A stretch of 64,000 bases of DNA, from the NCBI RefSeq assembly GCF_027706725.1, contig NZ_JAQFWQ010000007.1:1-64000 (forward strand), read 5' to 3'. Source of the stretch: Nocardiopsis endophytica. GTDB taxonomy: Bacteria > Actinomycetota > Actinomycetes > Streptosporangiales > Streptosporangiaceae. The position numbers were made by a program, and so were the translations under genes. How positions within the stretch are numbered: the first letter of the stretch is position 1; every line of letters begins with the position of its first letter. The notes beneath the pieces were generated by a model, which was not told the origin of the DNA, searched no databases, and saw only the letters and a list, made by a program, of their open reading frames with translations. Positions 57,803 to 64,000 of the stretch are shown here, piece after piece.

Positions 57803-59185
57803 TCAGTCCACGCGGTGGCCGAAGGCGAAGACGTCGGCCGGGTCGTGTTCGGCCTTCAGGCGCCGGAGCAGGGCCACATCCTCATCCGTGTAGGCGCTGC
57901 GCACGACCTCCGGTGTGCTCAGCTCTCCGCTCGGCAGGAAGGTGGGCAGGCGCCCCAGCGACCAGGGGCCCAGCGCGTCGGCGGCCTCCCGCGCGCGGCG
58001 CGCCGCCCGCGGGTCGACCCTCTCGCCCGGCATGGTCAGCACATTGGCGAAGTAGGCCGCCTGCCGGTGGCCCACCATCGCCTGCCCCGGCCCCTCCAGC
58101 GCACCTCCCATGTGCCGCACCTCGGTGATCACCGGCCCGCCCGGCCCCGGCTCGACGGCGCGGCCCAGGACGCCCAGTGCCTCTCCCGGCAGGTTCCGCA
58201 CCACACGCGTGTCCCCGAACCAGGCCACCGGCGCGTCCGGCTCGGCGTGCACGCTGCCGGACTCGCTCGCGGGCATCTCCCGCAGCCCGCCCATCAGCAC
58301 CGGCCCGGCGTCGAGGCGGTCCACCAGCTCCCGCCCCCGCTCGGCCCGCCCGGTGTAGGCGATGCGCACGTGCATGATGGTGCGCCCGGCGATCGCCTCG
58401 GGCACCCCGGGCGTGTCCGGGACGGGGATCACGGCGGCCGAGGAGTTCATCTCGGGCGGCAGGCCGTGCGTCCAGTCGGTGTAGGCGCCGTAGGCCGCGG
58501 CCGGGTCGGCGGCGTCGACGTAGAACCCGCCGCCGAAGATGCGCTCCAGCTCCACCAGCCCGGTCTCCACCTCGGTCACGGCCGCCAGGCCGCCGCGCCC
58601 GCCCAGCAGCCCTCGCAGCAGGTCCGGGTCGTCCTCAGGGGTGAGTGTGCGCAGGCGCCCGTCGGCGGTGACGGCCCGCACCGACCGCACCCGGTCGGCC
58701 GCCCACCCGAAGGTGCGCCCCAGCAGCGGCAGCCCTCCGCCCAGCAGGTAGCCCACCGCGCCCACGTGCGGGGCCGACCCGCTGAGCGCGGCCAGGCCGT
58801 GCTCGCCCGCCGCCCTGGCCACCGCGCCCCAGCGCGCGCCCGCCTGGATGCGGGCGGTGCGCCGGTGCGGGTCGATGCTCACCTGGTCCATGCGGCGCGT
58901 GGTGACGAGCAGGCCGCCGCCGGCGGGGACGCCCGGGCCGTGGCCGGTGCCCTGCACGGCCGCCTTCATCCCGTGCTCGGCGGCGAAGGCCACGGCCAGG
59001 CGCACGTCCTCTTCGTGCGCCGCCCCTACGGCCACGCGGGGCCGGTGCGGCACCGAGGTCTGGAAGTTGGCGCACTCGGTGTCGAAGCCCTCGTCCCCGG
59101 CCAGTAGTACCGGTCCGCGCACCGCGGCGGCCAGCGCCCGCACGTCCCCGGCCGGCGCGCCGGTGATGGTGGTCGTCCCGCTCAT
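57803..59185 (-). CDS. FAD-binding oxidoreductase (BBE-type)
   Basis: 460 aa. FAD_binding_4 region: VGAAHEEDVRLAVAFAAEHG then VQGTGHGPGV, where His sits at the covalent flavin site of berberine-bridge-enzyme-like proteins; ARWGAVARAAGEHGLAALSG, HVGAVGYLLGGGLPLLGRTF. C-terminal BBE segment ends AEHDPADVFAFGHRVD. Oxidises sugars, alkaloids or aromatic alcohols. Divergent from the WYL regulator at 59300. ATG 59185 fits the start. Confidence 0.86.
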   Translation of the reverse strand: MSGTTTITGAPAGDVRALAAAVRGPVLLAGDEGFDTECANFQTSVPHRPRVAVGAAHEEDVRLAVAFAAEHGMKAAVQGTGHGPGVPAGGGLLVTTRRMDQVSIDPHRRTARIQAGARWGAVARAAGEHGLAALSGSAPHVGAVGYLLGGGLPLLGRTFGWAADRVRSVRAVTADGRLRTLTPEDDPDLLRGLLGGRGGLAAVTEVETGLVELERIFGGGFYVDAADPAAAYGAYTDWTHGLPPEMNSSAAVIPVPDTPGVPEAIAGRTIMHVRIAYTGRAERGRELVDRLDAGPVLMGGLREMPASESGSVHAEPDAPVAWFGDTRVVRNLPGEALGVLGRAVEPGPGGPVITEVRHMGGALEGPGQAMVGHRQAAYFANVLTMPGERVDPRAARRAREAADALGPWSLGRLPTFLPSGELSTPEVVRSAYTDEDVALLRRLKAEHDPADVFAFGHRVD

Positions 59186-59299
59186 TTCCCCGTCCCTTCG
59201 TGGATCCTGTCCGGTCCCCGCCTGCGGGGCCGGCTGCCATGGGGAGCATCCCGGCAAAACTTGACACTTGCCGTCATGTTTTTCGGCCACCATGGAGGA

Positions 59300-60289
59300 A
59301 TGAAGTCCGACCGGCTGCTTTCGATCCTGCTGCTGTTGCAGACCCGCTCCCGTGTGACCGCCGGCGAGCTGGCCGAGCGCCTGGAGGTGTCGGTGCGCAC
59401 GGTCCACCGCGACGTCGAGGCGCTCTCGGCCGCCGGGGTGCCGGTCTATGCCGAGCGCGGGCGGCGCGGCGGCATCGCGCTGCTGCCGGGGTTCCGCACC
59501 GACGTGAGCGGGCTGACCGCCCCCGAGGCCCAGGCCCTGTTCGTGCTGGCCTCCGGCGGCGCGCACGGCGCCCTGGGGCTGGACGGGGCGCTGGGGTCGG
59601 CGCTGCGCAAGGTCATGGCGGCCCTCCCGGCGCCGCACCGGCCCGCCGCCGAGCAGATGAGCAGGCGCATCATCGTCGAGGCCGAGCGCTGGCGCAGCGG
59701 CCCGCGGGCCGACGCCGACCTGGGCGTGCTGAAGGGGGCGCTCTTCGGCGACCGGCGGCTGCTCCTGGGCTACCGGCACGGCGGCGGGCGCGAGGCCGAG
59801 TACACCGCCGACCCCTACGCGCTGGTGGCCAAGGCCGGGGTCTGGTACCTGGTGGCCGACGTGGCGGGGGAGCCGCGCCTGTTCCGTGCCGACCGCGTGC
59901 TGTGGGCCCAGGAGCTCGACGAGCCGGTGCGCAGGCGCCCGGGGCAGGATCCGGTGGCGGTGTGGGAGGAGCTGCGCGGGCAGGTGGAGCGCCGCCCCGA
60001 GGGGGTGAGGGTGCACGTCCGCGTGCGCGCGTCCAAGGCGGCGCTGTTCACCCGCATCGTCGGCCCTTTCCTGGAGGAGCCGCCCGAGCCGGAAGCGGGC
60101 GCCGAGTGGTGCGGGGCGGTGCTGGCCTACCCGGAGGCGCGGGCCGCCCGCCAGCTGTTGCAGTTCGGCGCCGATGTGCGGGTGTCGGCGCCGCACAGCG
60201 CGCGCGAGGTGATCGCCGAGGGGGCCGCGGAGCTGGCCGCCCTGTACGGCCCCCAGGGAGGCGGAGGGGGCGCTCCGGAAGAGCGGTAG
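59300..60289 (+). CDS. YafY/DeoR-type regulator with WYL domain
   Basis: 329 aa. Winged helix MKSDRLLSILLLLQTRSRVT then AGELAERLEVSVRTVHRDVE; WYL domain with RHGGGREAEYTADPYALVAK and VWYLVADVAGEPRLFRADRV; a C-terminal extension (GAEWCGAVLAYPEARAARQL). WYL regulators bind nucleic acids or small ligands. TTGACACTTGCCGTCATG upstream at 59261-59278 may be an operator/promoter shared with the divergent FAD oxidase. GGAGGA directly before ATG 59300 is close for an RBS but acceptable. Confidence 0.9.
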   Translation: MKSDRLLSILLLLQTRSRVTAGELAERLEVSVRTVHRDVEALSAAGVPVYAERGRRGGIALLPGFRTDVSGLTAPEAQALFVLASGGAHGALGLDGALGSALRKVMAALPAPHRPAAEQMSRRIIVEAERWRSGPRADADLGVLKGALFGDRRLLLGYRHGGGREAEYTADPYALVAKAGVWYLVADVAGEPRLFRADRVLWAQELDEPVRRRPGQDPVAVWEELRGQVERRPEGVRVHVRVRASKAALFTRIVGPFLEEPPEPEAGAEWCGAVLAYPEARAARQLLQFGADVRVSAPHSAREVIAEGAAELAALYGPQGGGGGAPEER

Positions 60290-60300
60290 CGTGCGGGCGG

Positions 60301-60320
60301 GTATCGGCGCCCGATATCGG
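60301..60320. promoter_or_regulatory. PadR operator, upstream of padR
   Basis: GTATCGG-CGC-CCGATAT (60301-60317), with ATATCGG continuing to 60320; same motif as the two overlapping copies at 63644-63673 before chrA. 48 bp upstream of ATG 60368. Confidence 0.75.
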
Positions 60321-60367
60321 CTCCGTGACATAGGGTGCGGGCAGACCCGTGGGCGAGGAGGCGAGGG

Positions 60368-60676
60368 ATGCGCGACTTCATCCGGGGGGCGGTGCGGCTG
60401 CACATCCTGCACCACGCCGCCGAGGGGGAGATCCACGGCGCCTGGATGACGCGGGAGCTGGCCGCGCACGGCTACGACATCAGCCCGGGGACCCTGTACC
60501 CGACGCTGCACCGCCTCGAGGCCGACGGGCTGCTGGTGTCCGAGCAGCGCGTGGTGGAGGGGCGCACCCGGCGCGTGTACGCCGCGACCGAGCAGGGGCG
60601 GCGGGTCCTGGCCGAGGACCGCGCCGCCCTGCGCGAGCTGGCACGCGAGGTGCTGGGGGCCGAGGTCCCGGAATGA
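60368..60676 (+). CDS. PadR family transcriptional regulator
   Basis: 102 aa minimal PadR protein: DFIRGAVRLHILHHAAEGEI, GAWMTRELAAHGYDISPGTL, YPTLHRLEADGLLVSEQRVV. RBS GGAGGCGAGGG before ATG 60368. The operator immediately upstream recurs before chrA 3 kb away, so PadR probably represses itself and chromate transport. No effector domain; may sense through the dimer. Confidence 0.88.
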   Translation: MRDFIRGAVRLHILHHAAEGEIHGAWMTRELAAHGYDISPGTLYPTLHRLEADGLLVSEQRVVEGRTRRVYAATEQGRRVLAEDRAALRELAREVLGAEVPE

Positions 60677-60725
60677 GCCGGGGCGCGGCCGCCGTGGGGC
60701 CCGGCGAAGGCGTCGGGCCGGTCCT

Positions 60726-61370
60726 CTAGGCGTCGCGGCGCAGCGTGAACCAGAAGGTGGGCACCTCGTTGGTGCCCGGCGTGACGTCGACCATCTCCCA
60801 CCCGGCGAACCGTGCGCGCAGCTCGTCGGCCGTGATGCCCTCCGCCCACGACGCGGGGGCGAAGCCCGCGTAGGGCCCGTCCAGCCCTCCGGGGCCGAAC
60901 CCGAACATCAGCAGCAGCGCCCCGGGGGCGGCGCGGCGGGTGAGCCCGTCGGCGTAGGCGTCGCGGCGGTGCAGCGGGATCCCGCAGTAGCAGCTCAGGT
61001 CGAAGAACAGGTCGAAGGGGCCGGGCGCGTCCAGCTCGTCGAGGCGGGTCGCGTCGCCGTACAGAAGCCGGATCGGCGTCCCGGCGGCCTCGGCCTTCTC
61101 CCTGGCCGCATCGACGGCGTCGGAGACCAGGTCCAAGGCGGTCACCTCCCAGCCGTGGCGGGCGAGGTAGACGGCGTTGGTCCCGGTGCCGCAGCCGAGT
61201 TCGAGGGCGCGGCCGGGCGGCGGCGCGCCGTCCCCCTCGACCAGGGCGACCAGCTCGGGCGGTGTCACTCCGGTGTCCCACGGCGGCCTGCCCGCGTCGT
61301 AGAAGTCCTGCAGCGCGCGGCGGACGGCCGCCTCTTCCTGGTCGGGCCGGTGAGGGGTGTTCCGGGTCAT
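60726..61370 (-). CDS. Class I SAM-dependent methyltransferase
   Basis: 214 aa. ALELGCGTGTNAVYLARHGW (about 54-73), VTALDLVSDAVDAAREKAEA, YGDATRLDELDAPGPFDLFF, and a Cys-Tyr-Cys active-site-like SCYCG. This composition is that of the thiol/tellurite-type methyltransferases (e.g. methyltransferases acting on chalcogens), but target unknown. Divergent from TetR gene 61415 over two tandem operators. Confidence 0.82.
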   Translation of the reverse strand: MTRNTPHRPDQEEAAVRRALQDFYDAGRPPWDTGVTPPELVALVEGDGAPPPGRALELGCGTGTNAVYLARHGWEVTALDLVSDAVDAAREKAEAAGTPIRLLYGDATRLDELDAPGPFDLFFDLSCYCGIPLHRRDAYADGLTRRAAPGALLLMFGFGPGGLDGPYAGFAPASWAEGITADELRARFAGWEMVDVTPGTNEVPTFWFTLRRDA

Positions 61371-61384
61371 GGCTCCTCCTTATT

Positions 61385-61410
61385 AGAGTTGCACTCTAGA
61401 GTTAGACTCA
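61385..61410. promoter_or_regulatory. Tandem TetR operators
   Basis: AGAGT-TGC-ACTCT (61385-61397) and AGAGT-TAG-ACTCA (61398-61410) directly abut, 13-bp period, between the divergent methyltransferase and TetR starts. Confidence 0.75.
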
Positions 61411-61414
61411 GATC

Positions 61415-62053
61415 ATGGATGGAGTCAAGGGGCCGGACAAGCGCGCCGAGCGGTCGCGCCGCACCCGCGAGAAGGTCATCGCGGCGGCGCGCGAGCTCTT
61501 CATCGCGCAGGGGTACGGGGCGACGAGCCTGCAGGAGGTCGCGGACCGGGCGGGCGTGGCCGTCCAGACCGTCTACTTCGTCTTCCGGAACAAGCGCACG
61601 CTGTTCAAGGACGTCGTCGACACGTCCATCGCCGGGGACACCGAGCCCGTGGCCACGATGGACCGCGAGTGGTTCCGCTCGATGTGCGCCGAGCCCACCG
61701 CGGCCGGGCAGCTGCGCGCGCACCTGCGCGGCACCCGCGAGATCATGGGCCGGGTCGCCCCGATCGTGCCGCTGATCGCGACCGCGGCGGCCACCGACCC
61801 CGAGATCGCCGCGCAGTGGCCGCGCGACCGCGACCCGCGCTACACCGTGCTGTTCGCGGCCGCCGAAGCCCTGGTCGGCAAGCCGGACGTCCGCCCCGGC
61901 CTCGACGCCGAAACGGCGGCGGACGTGATGTACGGCCTGCTCAGCCCCGAGCTCTACCTGGTGCTGGTGCGCGACCGCGGCTGGTCGCCGGAGCGGTGGG
62001 AGGAGTGGGCCCTGGCCACCTTGACCTCCCAGCTGTGCGCCGGCCCCGGGTAG
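61415..62053 (+). CDS. TetR family transcriptional regulator
   Basis: 212 aa. Helix-turn-helix EKVIAAARELFIAQGYGATS then LQEVADRAGVAVQTVYFVFR; C-terminal domain with a helical ligand pocket (LLSPELYLVLVRDRGWSPER). Starts at ATG 61415, 4 bp after the second operator, so it almost certainly represses its own promoter and the methyltransferase. Confidence 0.9.
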   Translation: MDGVKGPDKRAERSRRTREKVIAAARELFIAQGYGATSLQEVADRAGVAVQTVYFVFRNKRTLFKDVVDTSIAGDTEPVATMDREWFRSMCAEPTAAGQLRAHLRGTREIMGRVAPIVPLIATAAATDPEIAAQWPRDRDPRYTVLFAAAEALVGKPDVRPGLDAETAADVMYGLLSPELYLVLVRDRGWSPERWEEWALATLTSQLCAGPG

Positions 62054-62325
62054 GCGGACCGGCGCCCCAGGGCGTGCCTCTCGGATCGTTCTCGGCTCGC
62101 GGCCACGCCCCTACTGCGCCGCTTCGCGATCATCGCGCGGCGGGGGCCGAACGGCGCTCGCTGCGCGGGAACGCTCGAGCAGCCGACCAGGATGAACGTC
62201 GCGCCCCGTCCTGCGAACGGAGCCCGGGCCCCCGCCGCGCCGACCTGGCGAGGCCCGCGCAGTGGGGGCGACAGCCGCTCGCCGATCGAAAGTCCTCCAA
62301 GAAAAAGGCCTCGGAGAAGCACGCC
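62054..62325. other. Intergenic stretch, nothing recognised
   Basis: About 270 bp between the TetR and chrA genes; no gene, hairpin or repeat that I can support. Confidence 0.5.
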
Positions 62326-63615
62326 CTAGAGCAGGAGGAGGCCCGCCGCCCCGGCCGCCACCACCACAGCCCAGGCAGGGGCGCGCCACACCGCGAGGGC
62401 GACGAACGCCGCCGCCGCGACCGCCATCGTCGCCGCGGAGGTCACCCCTTCGGTGAACACCGGGTCGTACAGCGCCGCGGCGAGGATGCCCACCACCGCG
62501 GCGCCCGCCCCGGCCACGGCGGCGCGGGCGCGGGGGTCGGCGCGCAGCCGGTCCCAGAACGGCAGCGCCCCGGCCACCAGCAGCGTCGAGGGGGCGAACA
62601 CCGCGAACAGCGCCACCGCCGCACCCAGCAGGGGGCTCCCGGCGACGGGGATCAGCGCGCCCAGGTAGGCGGCGAATGTGAACAGCGGCCCGGGGACGGC
62701 CTGCGCGGCGCCGTAGCCCGCAAGGAAGGACTCCCGGTCGACCGCGCCGGAGCCGACGACCTCGGACTCCAGCAACGGCAGGACCACGTGCCCGCCGCCG
62801 AACACCAGGGCCCCGGCGCGGTAGAAGCCGTCGGCGAGCATGAGCGCGGTGGAGGGGAACAGCGCCGCCAGGGCGGGCAGCGCGGCCAGGAGGACGGCGA
62901 AGGCGGCCAGGAACCCTACGGCGGTGCGGCGCCGCACCGGGGTAGCGCCCGGCGCGGGCCCACCGCTCCCGGCGTCCGTCCCGGCCTCCTCTTCCTCCGG
63001 GTCTGCTCGGCCCGTCCCGTCCAAGCCGGAGGGCTCGCGCAGCAGGAGCAGCCCGGCGGCGGCCCCGGCGGCGATGGCCGCCACCTGGCTCAGGGACGAG
63101 GGCAGCAGCAGGACGAGGAGCATGGCGCCCAGGGCGACCGAGGCGCGGCGCACCCCGGTGGCGAGTTTGGCGGCCATGCCCGACAGCGCGTGGGCGACGA
63201 CCGCGACGGCGGCCGCCTTGAGGCCGAGGAGCCACCCCGCCCCCGGGTCGGGCGCGAGCGCCTGGGCGCCCAGGGCGAAGGCGGCCATGAGCGCCGCCGA
63301 GGGCAGGGTGAAGGCGACCCAGGCGGCGGCCATCCCGGCGTACCCGGCGCGGCGCAGCCCCAGGGCCATGCCGACCTGGCTGGAGGCGGGGCCGGGGAGG
63401 AACTGGCACAGGGCCACCAGGTCGGTGTACTCGCGCTCGCCCAGCCAGCGGCGCCGCACCACGAAGGCGTCGTGGAAGTAGCCCAGGTGCGCCACCGGCC
63501 CGCCGAAAGAGGTCAGTCCCAGCCCGAGGAAGGCCCCGAAGACCTCCCGGACGGTGCCGCGGGTGCTCACAGGTCCTGTCTCACGGGGCTCCGGAGGGGG
63601 CGGCGGCGTGGTCAT
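62326..63615 (-). CDS. chrA: Chromate transporter ChrA (long, two CHR domains)
   Basis: 429 aa with two homologous CHR halves. First: FGAFLGLGLTSFGGPVAHLG, QFLPGPASSQVGMALG; second: FYRAGALVFGGGHVVLPLL, AVPGPLFTFAAYLGAL. About ten transmembrane helices; the inter-domain loop is acidic (DPEEEEAGTDAGSGG). Effluxes chromate (or sulphate-like oxyanions). ATG 63615. PadR boxes (63644-63673) are 29 bp upstream, implying PadR control. Confidence 0.93.
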   Translation of the reverse strand: MTTPPPPPEPRETGPVSTRGTVREVFGAFLGLGLTSFGGPVAHLGYFHDAFVVRRRWLGEREYTDLVALCQFLPGPASSQVGMALGLRRAGYAGMAAAWVAFTLPSAALMAAFALGAQALAPDPGAGWLLGLKAAAVAVVAHALSGMAAKLATGVRRASVALGAMLLVLLLPSSLSQVAAIAAGAAAGLLLLREPSGLDGTGRADPEEEEAGTDAGSGGPAPGATPVRRRTAVGFLAAFAVLLAALPALAALFPSTALMLADGFYRAGALVFGGGHVVLPLLESEVVGSGAVDRESFLAGYGAAQAVPGPLFTFAAYLGALIPVAGSPLLGAAVALFAVFAPSTLLVAGALPFWDRLRADPRARAAVAGAGAAVVGILAAALYDPVFTEGVTSAATMAVAAAAFVALAVWRAPAWAVVVAAGAAGLLLL

Positions 63616-63643
63616 GGTCCTCCTCCGCGAGGCGAGGGGCGGG

Positions 63644-63673
63644 ATATCGGACTCCGATATCGGGTCCCGATAT
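63644..63673. promoter_or_regulatory. Two overlapping PadR operators upstream of chrA
   Basis: ATATCGG-ACT-CCGATAT (63644-63660) and ATATCGG-GTC-CCGATAT (63657-63673) are perfect 17-bp dyads sharing the ATAT, centres 13 bp apart. Same motif as 60301-60320. Confidence 0.8.
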
Positions 63674-64000
63674 GGAGCGACTCTACCGCACGGCCGTGCG
63701 GGGCGCCCCCGACGCGGCGGGCACAGGCCTCCGCCTGCACCGAGCGTTCGCCGGTGGCGCTTTCGTCCCGCCCCCACCGCATCGGGGGGCGCGCTATCGC
63801 CGAACGCCCCTTCGGGCTATCGTTCAACTCCCTTGCACGGAGGCGGGACGCCCCCGCACCCGGCCGGTTCGAAGGTGGCAGACCTGGGCCCCGGCGCCCG
63901 TGGACCGGACGGGAACGGCGCGTGAACGGCGGGAGGCCGGGTGGAGGAGCCAGCGGGCGACGACCCGCGCAGCGCGAGCAGGTAACGGTTGGAGGCCCAC
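63674..64000. other. Right end of window, no gene supported
   Basis: Open frames here are low-complexity. TATCGT at 63818-63823 resembles a -10 but no start follows. A gene may begin beyond the window edge. Confidence 0.4.

Overview
The window is very GC-rich (most of it roughly 70-75% G+C by eye), with strong third-position G/C bias, many GTG starts, leaderless-type promoters (TANNNT about 6 nt before a start codon), mycothiol-type and F420-type enzyme families, and large numbers of TetR/MarR/MerR/LysR/GntR/PadR regulators. This points to an actinomycete; a Nocardiopsaceae or Streptomyces-like genome fits, but no rRNA or other marker lets me name a genus. I saw no tRNA, rRNA or CRISPR array.

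Layout. 1-5442 (minus): most of a giant single-chain acyl-CoA carboxylase that runs off the left edge. 5443-7200: long non-coding stretch with an A+T-rich island carrying three 13-bp-spaced octamers, a small unknown gene and two perfect hairpins. 7.2-15.1 kb: CPBP protease, a TetX-like flavin monooxygenase with divergent TetR, unknown proteins, a MarR/winged-helix pair, and an MBL hydrolase divergent from a MerR regulator over a perfect 22-bp palindrome. 15.1-22.6 kb: small membrane proteins, a NarL-type two-component system, a mycothiol/DinB-like enzyme, a truncated LysE gene, a DUF1326 cysteine/histidine-rich protein behind two CsoR-like boxes, and a DEAD-box RNA helicase. 22.7-24.5 kb: an atypical block bounded by 98-bp near-identical inverted repeats, holding a Tn3 transposase fragment, a methyltransferase and a gene with a paralogue at 50.5 kb. 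24.5-42.8 kb: acetyltransferases, a GlxA/DJ-1 pair, a MocR/LysE divergent pair, a B3/4-domain protein, a LOG-NUDIX fusion, an SDR, regulators, a second CPBP protease, an AraC/VOC pair and an APH-type kinase. 43-48.1 kb: a frameshifted gene coupled to an unknown membrane protein, a TetR-monooxygenase-GNAT run, GrpB. 48.4-54.9 kb: MOSC protein, LLM oxidoreductase, two unknown proteins, a LysR/MFS divergent pair, a membrane-anchored cold-shock-domain protein. 54.9-64 kb: VOC, XRE regulator plus membrane protein, a short GntR gene divergent from a two-gene set whose first gene is only 42 codons, an FAD oxidase/WYL pair, PadR, a methyltransferase/TetR pair, and ChrA.

How the genes work together. 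The dominant architecture is a local regulator beside a single enzyme or transporter, usually with a visible palindromic operator between them. The best regulatory link inside the window is PadR to ChrA: the same ATATCGG-N3-CCGATAT palindrome stands before both, though they lie about 3 kb apart. Several intergenic spaces carry diverged copies of one dispersed repeat, and some carry short copies of pieces of neighbouring genes, so this looks like an accessory-rich region with continuing duplication and decay rather than a single large pathway.
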